Assembly: GCF_004664715.2 (NCBI RefSeq)
Contig: NC_051072.1
Coordinates: 30,091,994 to 30,155,993 of the forward strand
Direction: 5' to 3'
DNA: 64,000 bases
Source: Peromyscus leucopus
Taxonomy: Eukaryota > Chordata > Mammalia > Rodentia > Cricetidae
Shown in pieces: positions 23,241 through 36,099 of the stretch. The notes under the pieces are model-generated. The model was not told the DNA's origin and did no database searches. It saw only the letters and a list, made by a program, of their open reading frames with translations. Position numbers and translations under genes: made by a program. Each line of letters opens with the position of its first letter. Position 1 is the stretch's first letter.

Positions 23241-24864
23241 ACTATGGATCAAATTCATATATATTCATATATATATATGGTAATTAGGAAAGCATAATAT
23301 AAAGAGGTTTGTTTTTTTCCTCAAAAGAGACTTTAGACTATTTGCCAAATTATTTCTAGAAGGATATTATACTATTAATAGTCAAATTCAGTGACAAGTC
23401 TCAAAACTGATAGAAGGCATTAAGTTATGCTGATTCCAACATATGAAATCTTAGATATTTGATTAGGACACTGATTTGTCCAGCCTTTTGAAAATGTGCT
23501 TTCTTGTTTGGCATTTGTGTATAAGAACATTAGTATTAAACAGAAAATTAGTGAATAGTAACTTCAACTGGTCCAAGTCCTATGCTCTGTTTTCCACAGA
23601 CATATAAAATTAGCTACCAATAGCCAATATTCTAGCCTGTAGTGAGGTCTGGGTTTGTTTCCTCAGCCTCCATTACTACATTCCGTCTGCAAACCAGGTG
23701 CACACAAAGTCTTAAGGAAGTAAAGTCTAGTTGCCAATAATTAATGGGGTTGTTTAGTGAATAAAAGCCAAAACAGTGGCAATATATTCTCCTGGAGAGT
23801 GTGAGCCAAAGTTTCCTGAAGCTAAAACAAGGACTTGCAAAGGAAAGCTTATAATTCCAGTGAACTAGAATATTTTTTACACTCATTAAACCTCAGCATC
23901 TAACCATCAAGCCCTTCTTAAAGAAATGAGGAGGAAAACAATTTTTACAGAGTGGATAAAATGTTCCTAATAAAGAAAGCAAGGCCAAGCTAGCCATGCT
24001 GATGAGCTGTGAAAATAATGGCCCACTAAACATCTTCCCCTGCTTAAGTGCTAAAACTAAGGCCGCATCACATCCTTACTCACTGAATATATGTCCTATG
24101 AATAAATTCAGCTTATGTATGATTGGTGGTAGAATTTATGTATTCTGCTCTAAAGTATTTGAAATAACTTTGTCTACATTCAACTATGATTTAATCACAT
24201 TTAATGATGAATATGTGAGCACTTACTTGGCAAAAAAAATGGACAGAAGCTCTTGAACCAGTGCTTATCGATTACTTGATATATAAGTTGAATTACTATG
24301 ATTAAGTCATTTTACTGTAATAAATGGGCATATATTAAAGACCGGTCAGTTTTTAAAAAGGCTGTATACTTGTATATAAGTCTCTGTTAAAATGAATGTT
24401 GAAGGATAGTATCAGTAATTTAATCAGTTTATTCTAGTTAGTTCTGAACTCACATAATTTTTATTGAAAATAGGTTCTTTTCGTACAGCATATTCTTATA
24501 AACAACTCAAATTATTAAGTAAGAAATTGAATAAAAATAAAACATCAGCCTTTCCCAGATTTAGACCTTGTACACTACAATATGGACTTGCCAGATAAGA
24601 TGTGTCTGTGATACATATGTTATGGGTGTGACTGGATCTGAGGTCTACTACTCAGTAGGGAGTTCATGATCACTTCATGCCCTTTGATCACAGACCTGGT
24701 CAAAAGCCTGTGACTCGAGGGGATCATAGACAACAGAGGTGAACCTACTGCTCTCTTCTGCTAAATGGACACATTATGAATCTGCTTTCTAAATATTTTT
24801 TGTCGATTACCCACAAACTAGTGCTGCTCTTAGCCTTGATGAAAGAAGCATCTCTCCACAGAAA
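23241..24864. other. No feature recognised
   Basis: AT-rich unique-looking DNA. Open frames at 23632-23886 and 23996-24256 lack recognisable motifs. Confidence 0.4.
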
Positions 24865-25440
24865 ATGATGAGTAAGGTAGAGACTCATGACTGGTCAGTG
24901 GGACAAGAAAAAGTGAATGTTGAAGTTTCAGCCTTAAACTGGACACATATCTCATACCCTCCAAGACTCAGAGAACATTGCAGAAGAGGAGACAGAAATA
25001 ATAAAAACTATTGGATGGTGGAGAGAAGATTAGCAATATATTGTCTATGCACATGACAAGCCCACAACACTCATGAACTCATGGAAGATGCAATTCTTCA
25101 CATGGAGTCCTCACAGTATTGAGTCCCTAAACATCCAGTCATAGATCTGGGAATAACTCAAGGGGCCACAACCCACCCAAGGGAATGAATGGCAACTGAA
25201 AATTACTAATGAATTACCCATGTCCCACTGGATAGCACTACACCCAAGTCCACTTGAATGATACTGGTTAAGACCAATAGATCACAAAGTTAAGATAATC
25301 ACAAAGCACAAACACATGAAAGTGCCTTGCAGTGGGAAGATTGGAGCTGATGAATATGAGAAGGGGATTTAAAGAGGGTAAGAGGTGAGTGTTAACTAGA
25401 CTGTATTATAGAGATATATGAAACTCTTAAAAAATTTAAA
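24865..25440 (+). mobile_element. L1 3'UTR and end, plus strand
   Basis: gcctt-rich start, then cagagaacattgcagaagag, ggggccacaacccacccaag, acacatgaaagtgccttgca and a purine-rich tail ending gaaactcttaaaaaatttaa, matching rodent L1 3'UTR layout. No coding capacity. Confidence 0.75.
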
Positions 25441-25653
25441 AAAAGAATTCCATCACCTATTGAAAACTGTCACCTTTATATGTGCATTGATTTTGAAGTA
25501 AAATTTCTAGGTAGTTTAGACAAGAAAAATACAATCAACTCACAAGTGACTATCAACACCTTTGGGGCATTTAATGTTGACTTTTTTTTCAACTTTTCAG
25601 TTTTATTAATGAGTTTAATTTAACCCCATGTTATCTTATTTTTTAAATACATT

Positions 25654-25764
25654 ATTTTTTTTGGTTTTTTGACAAGGTTTCTCTATGTGACAGCCCTCGC
25701 TGTCCTGAAACTCACAGAGATCTGCCTGCATCTGGGTTTAAAGGTGTGTGCTACCACACCCCGC
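25654..25764 (-). repeat. B1 SINE (shortened), minus strand, with 11-bp TSD
   Basis: ttgacaaggtttctctatgt through gtgtgctaccacaccccgc is an antisense B1 with its middle deleted. Copies of ttaaatacatt flank it (25643-25653 and 25765-25775). Confidence 0.85.
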
Positions 25765-25775
25765 TTAAATACATT

Positions 25776-25935
25776 TTTAATCAAAAGAGAATGGCATCAC
25801 TTTATCCCTTCCCTTTCCTCCCTACAACTCTTCCCATGTCCTTTTCCATGTCCCTGTACTCTCAAATTAATAACCTTTTTTATTATTGTCTTTACACATG
25901 CACACACAAACACACACACAAGTATCTAAATACAA
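25776..25935 (-). mobile_element. L1 3' end, minus strand
   Basis: A CT-rich block with caactcttcccatgtcc, then ctctcaaattaataacct and a short CA run, is the antisense of the terminal L1 3'UTR. The B1 above inserted beside its tail. Confidence 0.6.
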
Positions 25936-26754
25936 GATTTTTAAGAGAATCATCTGGGAAACTGGTAAGTGAAGACGGCTGGGCTATAATTCTAGAACTT
26001 GCTGCAAAAACAGTTTCAGGGTTTTGTTCTGGAAGAAGTTATAATGAAGTGGTCAAACACCTATGTGAAATACCCAAGTCTTTCCTCAGTGTGGGGAGTG
26101 AGATGGGCAGTCTTCCTAAAGAGTTTATAAAATTATAAAGATTGAAAGCAATAATTGATGACAAATTTTCTTCTGACTACAGATGCTACTTGTTAAATCA
26201 TAAACAACTATTAACATTAAGTCAAACAAGACATGTCACAGGCCTTTCTTATGCTAGTTTATACTGAATGTTTTCTTGCTGGTAGCTCCCTTATTAATCT
26301 TATCAAGTCCTTTTCAAAAATGCATATTAAAATGATTGTATTGTACATCCAAAAAGAAAAAGCAACCAATCCATAATAAGTTATGTCACATATACAATAT
26401 ATAATACAAGTTGTATAATACTGCTTTTAATTATACTTTGTTGAAAATGGAGTTTGAGGAGGAATAAAATGAACATTAAAGAGGAATAGATTTCTACTCA
26501 CTTATTGATGATAAATCACATGACTAAAGGCTTTGTTTAAAGAAAGGCATTGTTAGTTGAGCTCATCACTGTGGGGATATCATTGAGTGTACATACACAT
26601 TTAGATTCAGAGGATCAACCACTCCACATGATCTTGTTGTGAACCACGGATGAGATAACATGAGATATATGATATGGCATATTTTTGCACAGTTAACAGT
26701 TTACTATAACTAGGAAGAATACAGTACAAAATAAAAATTAAATGTGTATTATCA
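25936..26754. other. No feature recognised
   Basis: AT-rich unique-looking DNA. Confidence 0.4.
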
Positions 26755-26943
26755 GGGCTAGAGAGATGGATTACTAATTAAAATCACCCAATGAGGAGCA
26801 GAGTTTGATTTCTAGTACCCATGTTGGTCAGCTCATAAACATCTGCAATTCTAGCTCTAAGGGATCCAACAACCTCTTCTGACATTCTCAGGCACTCACA
26901 CATGTGTGCACACACACTCAGGAAGAAACATATACTTAGATAG
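26755..26943 (+). repeat. B3-type SINE, plus strand
   Basis: gggctagagagatggattac, gatttctagtacccatgttg, cagctcataaacatctgcaa, agggatccaacaacctcttc and a CA-rich tail follow the tRNA-derived B2/B3 consensus. Confidence 0.85.
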
Positions 26944-26952
26944 TAAAAATAT

Positions 26953-27356
26953 ATCTGTAAAATTTTTATTATGTATGTATGTTTTCAAGACTGGCACTAG
27001 ATAACCCATTAGTGTGCTTTTCCCTGGTGAAGACTCTTTTTTCCTACTCTCAGCATTCCTTAGTTATTTGTAGTTTTTGTGTAGGGTTGAAGCCTTGGAG
27101 CTCTCTGTCATCCATGCTCCTAGTCATCCTTGTTCTGGTCATGTTTAGGCAGCTATAGACTGAGTAGGTTCTATTTATATAGTTACTAATATTTATATAC
27201 ATATATAATATGCATTAGAAGTATATAATATGTAATATTATATATATACATACACATATATAACAATTAAAAATAGGTCATAAATTTGAAAGTAAGCAGA
27301 GAAGGTACATGGGAGAGTTTGAAGGAAGGAAATCATGTCATTATATCATAATCTCA
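26953..27356 (+). mobile_element. 5'-inverted L1 tail, plus strand
   Basis: The left segment (to about 27157) is L1 3'UTR in antisense: its reverse complement passes ttatctagtgccagtcttga and ends at acatacatacat. The right segment is the L1 3' end in sense, starting gactgagtaggttctattta and ending at ataatctcat. The two segments meet at nearly adjacent L1 positions, as twin priming predicts. Flanking taaaaatat copies (26944-26952, 27357-27365) may be the duplication but are low-complexity. Confidence 0.7.
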
Positions 27357-27375
27357 TAAAAATATTATTTAAAAT

Positions 27376-28200
27376 GTATATGATATACTCTACATAATAG
27401 TGTGTATTATATAATGTCAGACTAGTGAGGCTATTTGTACTAACGTTATCTCAAACTCATTGTGTTATGATACTATGATGATTACAATATCACTGTGTGG
27501 TAGAAAAATTTTTAGCTTCGCCATACACTATCTATCTGTGGTTCATTGTTGACTGGAACATCCCTATATAGTAGATGGCTTTGTGAATAAACTCTCATTT
27601 TTTAATCTCTAAAACATGAGAAATCATATAGTTGGTATAAGGCAAAGGAAATGTACACAAAACCTGTACGTGATATAGCAAAATAACAAAATGTCTTCAA
27701 ATTCACTCTGGGCCCATCTCTTCTTCTCTTGCCCACCCCTCATGCCTTATTCTCCCCATAACCAATGGACTGCATGGTGTATATCATTACTTTGTTATAA
27801 AAATAGTTTTCTATTACATGAGAATCATTAAGTAATTGAACTTTGTAAAATTAGAATAGTAAATGTAGCCTTCTGGGTCATGCTTATTTACAAACATGCA
27901 TTTCTCTAAGTCATTTACTTTTTGGCTAACATTGAAAAATATTTCAGTTTCACTGTTTTGCACTTATGTAGTAATGTTAAATGCTTTGCATATTCTTGCA
28001 TTTTTGATGTACCTATTCTGGTAAAACATATGAAAATATTCTCTGTTGGTCTAATTGATCAGTTTATATAATGTAATATCTATTGCTTTCCAAAATGGAC
28101 ATATGGGTTTACTTTCCCACAGCACTGTATAATTGCCACATTAAAATCTAATATTTGATAACATCAGGCTTAATTTTGGTCAATGTACTTAAATACATGC
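27376..28200. other. No feature recognised
   Basis: AT-rich unique-looking DNA. Confidence 0.4.
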
Positions 28201-28204
28201 ACTT

Positions 28205-28405
28205 GCAAAATGGCTCAGCCCTTAAGAACACTGGCTGTTCTTCCAAGAAGAGCAAGGATTGATGTCCAGCACTCACATGGTGGCTCACAGTCATCTGTAA
28301 CTCTAGTTCCAGGGGAACCAATGTCATTATCTGGTCTCCACAGGAACTATATACATGTGGTGCATAGATCCACATACAGGCAAACACATGTACACATAAA
28401 AATAT
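28205..28405 (+). repeat. B3-type SINE, plus strand
   Basis: aatggctcagcccttaagaa, ctgttcttccaagaagagca, cagcactcacatggtggctc, ctagttccaggggaaccaat and acacataaaaatatatt match B2/B3 in order. Confidence 0.9.
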
Positions 28406-28970
28406 ATTTAAAACATACACTTACTTATTAAGAACATGGAAGTAGAGCAGATATTTTTTGATTTATTTTATTCAAGTCAGCATTATCCTTTTAATGAAAC
28501 CAGAGACAGGACAAGAAAATAAACCATACATATTTTATGAACATAGAGGAACATAAGACGCAAAAACCTTTAGTAAATCATTGTTAAAATAAATTCAGCA
28601 GTGTTTAACGTGTTATGGCAACAGTCAGCAAAATCTGACATGAGAAAGGCTGGTTCATTGTTCACAAATCAATGTAATTTAAGAAGCCAATGAAGGAGAA
28701 AAAACTATATTCTATCACTTATAGAGCTAAACATTTATTTGACAGAATTTGATATTGATTCATGAATGTAAAAATAACTGTTTAAAAAAATAACTCTTGA
28801 CAAACAGGAAACAAGAAGAAACTTTTAGATGCAGAAAACTAGAAAAAACAACACAAATAAACACACAAAAGCAGCTAGCATTTTAATAGTATTTAGCATA
28901 TGCCTAATTGTGAAAAATCTGAATTATCTATTCCTAAGGGTAGGAAAGGTAACTTTTGTTCCTTTGTTTT

Positions 28971-29110
28971 TTGAGACAGGGTTTCTCTGTGTAGTTTTGG
29001 TGCCTGTCCTGGATCTCACTCTATAGACCAGGCTAGCCTCGAACTCACAGAGATCTGTCTGGCTCTGCCTCATGAATGCTGGGATTAAAGGCGTTTGCCC
29101 CCACCACCCA
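28971..29110 (-). repeat. B1 SINE, minus strand (cricetid type)
   Basis: ttgagacagggtttctctgt, agttttggtgcctgtcctgg, atctcactctatagaccagg and gctgggattaaaggcgtttg are antisense B1. The ggtgcctgtcctggatct block is the cricetid-type variant. Confidence 0.95.
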
Positions 29111-29462
29111 TCTAGAAGGGTCACTCTTACTACCACCTTTAACATTAAACTATGGGCCCTATTCAGAGCAATACACCAAATTAAGAGGTAGTGATTTATT
29201 AATTTACACAGATTTGAGAGAAAGGAGTCAGTAGTCTCTAAAGATAAGTGTAGTTCCTAATTGATTGTGAAGAGTCTACAAAGAAAGATATTAGACTTGG
29301 AATTGAATTTAGCAAAATCACAGAAATTATATAAAATAGCAAAGTACTTGCATCTTAAAAGCCTAAAAAGGAATGTAAGTATAGAGTACTTACTCATTAA
29401 TTCAATTAAGTTAGTTTTTGTTTTATGGGATATGATTAAGAAACTTGCTGAAAGCCTCACTT
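29111..29462. other. No feature recognised
   Basis: Open frames on both strands (29257-29464) mirror each other in AT-rich DNA and look non-coding. Confidence 0.4.
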
Positions 29463-29476
29463 AGATTTTCAATGAT

Positions 29477-29640
29477 GCCGGGCAGTGGTGGCACATGCCT
29501 TTTATCCCAGCACTTGTGAGGCAGAGCCAGGCAGATCTCTGTGAGTTCAAGGCCAGCCTGGTCTACAGAAGGAGATCCAGGACAGGCACCAAAACTACAC
29601 GGAGAAAACTTGTCTTGAAAAATCAAAAAAAAAAAAAAAA
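29477..29640 (+). repeat. Young B1 SINE, plus strand, with perfect 14-bp TSD
   Basis: Runs from gccgggcagtggtggcacat through gatccaggacaggcaccaaa to an A-tail ending at 29640. agattttcaatgat occurs at 29463-29476 and again at 29641-29654 with no mismatch. The exact duplication and clean A-tail indicate a fairly recent insertion. Confidence 0.97.
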
Positions 29641-30331
29641 AGATTTTCAATGATATTTAAAGAGAATAGTTTATCTGTAGAGTAGGATTTTTATTGAACT
29701 AGTTTATTCTCTTTCAATCTCAATTCGAAGCCCACAATGTAGTCAGAGTTCATTGGCTACTGTATGTTACACAAGTTGATGAGGTTTCTTACTTTCAACA
29801 ATGGGATGAAATAGCTTTGTTGGACTTAAAATAATTTATGGACAGAGAATACATCTGATTTGCATCATAGCATCTCATCACTCAATAACACAAAGCTAAT
29901 GCATTATAGGGAAGACAAAGAAAATTAAAGATGTTCATAACAGTACTGTTAAGTGTGACAGTTAAAAAGACCTTCAGATCTTTTAGCACCTAACTTGTCA
30001 ACATTGATTTGACAAAAATATTTGTCTTTCTAGATTATTCATGAGGTACACTTATGAACAGATAATAAGCCAAGTATTCAGTGGTCTGGGTGTGATTCAA
30101 CTTTTTTTTTTAGTTTTAACTAAAATATATTGTTAAAATTATCAACTTGAAACATAATAGAGTGTATCTTTTAATATATATGTATACAAACATAATATGA
30201 TACTTATAATTCTTTATGAATTCAAGCTATATTTTGCAATTGTGTACTATACAATTTGGTATGACCACATTCATAAACTGCCAAGTGTTTTCCACAAGAT
30301 GCCTTCATGATAAATGTATCTCTACACATCT

Positions 30332-30378
30332 CCTATCTATCTACCTATCTATCTCTCTATCTATCTGTCTATCTATTA
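30332..30378. repeat. (CTAT)n microsatellite
   Basis: About eleven CTAT-like units with CTAC, CTCT and CTGT variants. Confidence 0.95.
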
Positions 30379-32491
30379 TCATTGTTAGAGCTATAAAACA
30401 TTGAAATTATTTCTAGGTACATACAAGTACTCAAGTCTCTCAAAACAAGGAAGTAATTTTTCAAATCAACACAATGAGCGAAGTAAAAACATCCTCTACT
30501 TCTATCCCCACTACTATAGGAGAAAACTAGTCACATTACTGACTATCTAGTTGCTGTTAAAATGGTCATTTTATAGGACCATTATATATTTTACAATGAT
30601 ATATCTTGATTTTTTAATAAATTTCCCTATATATTATGTTATTAATCTTCTTAAATCATGATGATTTTGTATATTTCAAGCAGTGAACCAAGATAAATAA
30701 ATAATGAGGAAGGAAAATACTTGAAAACTGCATAGAAATCTCTTCTAAGAAGTAGTCAGTGTAGAAGAAACAAAAGACTCAAAGCCATAGATGGTGAAGT
30801 ACTTAGAATTTTCAGATTCACTTCTTGAATTTCCAATGAAAGTTACCTCATCTTTCTGCTATCTGCTGGAGATACAGTGGAAAGCCAGTTGCCACATGGA
30901 CTAAGACTATTGCAGCTCTAATCTAGGGCTTTGATGTCATGCCCAATTTTATTTCTTCTTGATTTCAGAGAAAAATGATAGATCAAATTAAAAAAATATT
31001 TGCAATATAAAAGGATACTAAGTCAGTAAAAGGAGCTGTACCCTCCTATTGGTTCTGTCAAAAGAGCTTGAAAATGTAGCTAAGGAGGAAGAGTTTGACC
31101 TTGTATATTTCATGAGTCTTTTGTTCTGTTCCCTAGAGAAGTTTCAGCTCAGAAACAAGGAGAAAGGGGATTCAGTAGGCAAAATCTAAGCAGTTGTCAG
31201 CAATGGTTGGTATTCATGTCTTGGAATTCTGTTTACCCAAAAGAAATTCAAGGTTAAATAACCCAGAAACATTTCTTGGGCAGCTTGTGTAGTTCAAAAC
31301 CAGTTTATTTGCTTTGGTGGCTAACTCTTTTTAAGTAAAATCTCATGTTTTTCCAGCCACAGTAGCCACACCATTGTTCAGGATAGTAGGATACTCTCGG
31401 TTTTCTAATATTAATAAATAAGAGTGAATAGTTACCACAAATGTGGAAAAGAGAAAAAAGAAACAAAACAAACACATTTCTTTTATATGAATGATGCCAT
31501 TGGAAAAAGAATTTTACAAAATTAGGGCCAGGACAGTACACATAAATGGCATGTATTAGATTTTACAAGGTTGTTTTGAACTCACAGTTTAAATCTTGGG
31601 ATCTAGTTAGCCGAGGACATTGTTAAAGGCCTGCTATCCAATCCAGTGATCTCAGCTCACATAAAGCCAATAGAGATACATGTGAATCAATAGGATTTTA
31701 GAGTTGAATTTAGATATTTAAACTGTCCTGGTATATGTGAAGAGTAAAAGACCTCTTTGATGTTGTTACTCAATAGCAAAGGCTCTTATGTGACCAACAG
31801 AGATGTACTTAAACTCCAAGAAGTCTTTCATATCCAGTCAAAAGACTATTTGAATTAGCTTCAATTGTGTCCTAAACCTTTTACAATGCAATAGGCATTC
31901 TTTATTTGTTAAAACACATGAGATCACAATATCAAATTGTAAATTTGGTTGACTATAAGAAGAAATTTTAAGGATATTGGAAAAATAAAAGCATCCATAT
32001 TGAAGTTTAGGAGATTATGCATTTCTGATTCCCAGAGCTTAGAGGCAGAGGGAAAGAAAATTTGGGACTGACAGACTAGGTAGCATCGTGTGCCACAGAA
32101 AGACTAATGGAGTTAGAGTTACAGAAATCCATGTTGTAATATACAGTAATCAGACAATGGAGTGTGGATTACACCAGTGCAATTTCTTGCTTTAAGAAGA
32201 TAAACTGCCTCTGTAAATACAGAATGCTTAGGTTTAAAGTGCTGATAGAACCTACCTTGCGAGCTATAGAGAGCACTACCATAAGCTTGATCCTCAACTT
32301 GGGCTGTAGTGGGTTCTAGATATGATTTGTATACTGAAGGGTGGCCTCTGAAGTCTAAAGGATTGAAAAGTTAGTTGTTTGCTTTCTCAGCTTTGTTGGA
32401 GAATGGTCAATAGCAGGGGAGCAGGGGAGGTTGGTCCGTCTTTGGAAATACGGTATTTTTGTCCCCTTGCCACCCTCTCTGTCTCTGTTCT

Positions 32492-32511
32492 TTTCTCTCT
32501 GCTCTCTCTCT

Positions 32512-32580
<69 letters not shown>
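32492..32580. repeat. (CT)n microsatellite
   Basis: Roughly 40 CT units with two early GCT interruptions; homopurine-homopyrimidine, able to form H-DNA. It creates false Leu/Ser and Arg/Glu repeat open frames. Confidence 0.98.
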
Positions 32581-32582
<2 letters not shown>

Positions 32583-33519
32583 ATTTCCTTTCCCAAATGA
32601 GTAGAATTTCCATTGATACAGCCTTCTTCAACTGTCGTGTTCTTCCTAAGTGCCTTTGTCCAAAAACCTACAGAATGAATCCTCTGAAAATGTGCTCCAA
32701 GATAAAGTCTTCTAAGTTTTCCATGTCAGTCATGGTGTTCACAGTGATAAAAAGCAAGCAACAACTCCCACAAAAGCATGCCCCTTTACTTGTTGTTCAC
32801 CATGCAATCATAGTCCAAGCACAGTGAACTGTGCAGTCATAGAGATGTGAACTATGACTCATTCGTGTTTATATTTTCAGCTCTCATCACATGACACATG
32901 ATACTGGAGCTCAAATTAGTAAATGAGAGTACCAGTATTGTTGGTGTATAGGAAGATTGTGATGAGAAATATTTCATATCAATAAATATGTTGAACACTA
33001 TTTAAACATTAGTAGCTATTACTATGGTAATGCTACTTGAAAAAGAATCAGAATTTAAGATGAAATGAGATTTGAGAGCCAGTAGTACTGTTGGAAAGAA
33101 TTGTGTATGGGTTAAAAAAAAAATCATTAGTTTCAGAAGCCCTGGAAGAATCAAAATTATGCTGCACGTTTGAGTCTTGCTTCTTGCTGGAAGTCCTCTT
33201 GATCTCTTGAGGTCAAATGAGTGGTCCTCTTTTAATTTGCTGTCACCTATACAATACATCTAATTATTGTGGTAACTGAATGTCCAGTAGAAACAGATAC
33301 TGTTGCTGTAAAGTTTGAAGCTCTCTCCTAGGCCAGGGGGACAGAGGAGAATAGGAAAAACTAGGTCTCAGTTTCTGTGGAGCTTAGATTGTAGTTGGCT
33401 TTCTAATTCTACTCCGAGGTCTGGTTGATACCTAGTTCTGTAGCTCTTGTGTATAACTCCTATCTTCGTGATTTCTCTTCACATTAAGACAAATGATTAC
33501 ATTGAAAAAAAAGGAATTA

Positions 33520-33860
33520 GGTTAGGGAGATGGCTCAGTGAGAAAAGGCACTTGCAGTGAAAATAGAAAGACCTGAGCTAAAATCTTCAGCATCCATGTA
33601 AAAGCTGGGCATGGCCATATGTGCCCATATCTCCATCACTGGGGAGAGTGGTGAAGACAGGTGGGTCCTTGGCAGCTCTCTTGCCTTCCAACCTAAACAA
33701 AGAGCTGAGTTTCATGTTCCGTGAGAGACTCTATATCAAAATGTAAGATAGAGAGAGGGACAGGACTCCTGATGTGTTCAAGAACCACACCCACACCCAT
33801 GCCCCCCACCCCACACACTCACCCTCTCTCTCTCTCAAAGAGAGAGACACAGACAAAGAC
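33520..33860 (+). repeat. B4-type composite SINE, plus strand
   Basis: gttagggagatggctcagtg (tRNA-like start), agctgggcatggccatatgt, ggtgaagacaggtgggtcct, tcttgccttccaacctaaac and a CA/CT-rich tail match a tRNA/7SL composite SINE. The tail ends in a short CT then AG run. Confidence 0.75.
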
Positions 33861-36099
33861 ATACAGAGAAAATTATGTATTTCTTCCTTGCACTTATCGC
33901 TTGCTAATATTAAAAAATAATGAAGACAAAGTTAAAAAAAATTGGTGCCTTGGATAAAAATGCAGATTTTTCAATTTATTATTTCAGCCTTAACACATTA
34001 CTGTTGGGCTATGCACACTGATTTCAGTAGAAGTAGATCAGATAGACATATTCATCAATAGGAGTGGTTGGGGAAACTCTCAAGGGAGAAGTTGGCTAAT
34101 AATAAGAATAAAATACAGTATCAAGTACGCATGGTTTATTTCACTTTCATACCCACCAAAATAGTGGGCTCACTTAATTTTTGGTCATATTTGTCTCCAC
34201 ATGCCATAATGTCATAAAAATGACACCATTGAACTGTAACTTGCCAATGGGATGGGTCCAGTGAAATTTGAATGCCTCAAGTGTCCCTCATTATATATCT
34301 AGCTAGTGAGATAAAGCTGAATTCTTTACCCCCAGATCTACTTGTTAATATTATGACTAGTTGATTTATAGTTGAGAGATTTCAGAACTACTTACTAGCT
34401 ATCAGTGAACAATAAATGATCCAAAATATATTTGCTATTTGGAAAAGTTAGTTATAAAATTCCTTAACAATATACAAAAATAAAAATAAAATATGACAAA
34501 CCAATAAAACTGCAAGAAATAATTAAAACTCTTTATGAGTAAAACTTACTAAAAAAGAAATTGTATTGTTTAACATGAAGAAGATTTGGCTTTTTTCTAA
34601 ACAGTATTGATGAACAGTGATTTATATATTTAAAGATCAAATGATAACAAAACGTATTTTCTAGTATCTTGTACTAATATAAATAGGATAAAACAATAAA
34701 GAATGCCTTTTAAAATAATTTTATCTGTTTTTTAAAAAATAGCATCAAATCAGTCAATAATTATGCATCCATTATCAATTAGTAGTGTTATGTAATGGTA
34801 GGCAAAACACTAAATTTTAGAAATTATAAAAAGTATCTTTTAATGAAGAATGCTAAAATTAGATTGAAACTATTGTGTCATTAAAATAAACCTGAAGACA
34901 ATTTCTGAGTAGCATTTTTTTCCCTGAAACTAGGAGCATGGTTACCTTACAGAATCTATCATTTTACCCCAGATTGAAGAGTTGTGTTTCTACTGAGTTT
35001 TATGGAGAGGAAAGACTCATTTCCCAAGAAGATCTCTTTGGCCTCAGAAGGGACGATTCATTTGTTTGTAAAGACTGATGTGGTCATACTTGGACTAGTA
35101 AAAATACTTAATTTGGTGCTGTATAATTGTATTGACTTTATTTTTAAATTCTTTTTTGGAAGTTACTGTTTGCTTATATTACCTGCATTGGAACAGTGTG
35201 GTGAAACCTATTCTCCTCTTAGATATAAAACAAACATATTTAGTATTATATAAAATTTCATGAAATTAGACTTCCTTTAAAATATAAAAGTTGCACTGGT
35301 AAGAATATAATTCTTCCCAAATGTTAAAGGTGTCAAGAACAAACAAAAAATTTGGATGACTCTGCTATTGACATGATTTTAATATGTCTTTAATTAGAAA
35401 ACTATCCACTGATGTCCTAGACTCTGTGATAATATTAAAATATGAAGATCATGCTTAAAATCTTAGTTGCAAAATGTAGTTTTTTATAAATTTTATCTAC
35501 TCAAAGAATAATTAGTATTAGATGACAAAATAAAATACGATTTTGGGGAAAAGGGAAGGGGAAATGACTGTAATATTCTACCTCAATTGTTTAATATTTA
35601 TATTGAAGCTTTGATGTGTAGAATCCACAAAACATCCAAACTAATCATAAGTCAGGAAATTTGCACACTTAAAGAATTTCAGACAAAACAAAGGTACATT
35701 CAGGAACCTGGAATAAATAAAATATGGTTGGAATGCAGATTTGACTTGATAAAATATTCATCATGCTTCTAGAATGGATATAGAGTAAGTAATTACAATG
35801 TACATGCTGTCATTGTAAATATACATGTGAATATATATTCATACATCTTAATGATCAGTAAATTTAATGCTAGTTTGCTTATTGAATAGTTTTTTAAAAA
35901 TTTAAAAGCAAGTCAATAATATTTATTCTAACTGAAAGAAAATATTTTTATAAATTCATTTCAATTGATAAGAGAAAGATATGTTAAAAATAACATGCAA
36001 GTAATTTGTTTTAACTAAAACAATTGCCACTAAATGTATTTTTTCTTAACATCATCTTTTCCCTTCTAATAGAAGTTGTATACTATGGTGATTTTATGA
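33861..36099. other. No feature recognised
   Basis: Very AT-rich. Open frames at 34984-35253 and 35587-35772 show no recognisable motif. Confidence 0.4.

Larger units (their letters stand above)
29655..33519. other. Mostly single-copy-looking AT-rich DNA
   Basis: Nearly 3.9 kb without a SINE or LINE I can name apart from two microsatellites (30332-30378, 32492-32580). Relative freedom from repeats makes it a place to check for conserved non-coding sequence. No gene recognised. Confidence 0.45.

Noticed and set aside
26755..28405. tRNA-like sequences as tRNA genes
   Set aside because: They are tRNA-derived B3-type SINE heads with SINE bodies and tails, not cloverleaf-forming genes.
32379..32827. 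Long Leu/Ser-repeat and Arg/Glu-repeat open frames over the CT tract
   Set aside because: Produced by the (CT)n microsatellite on both strands; no flanking coding signal. The same applies to 42240-42605.
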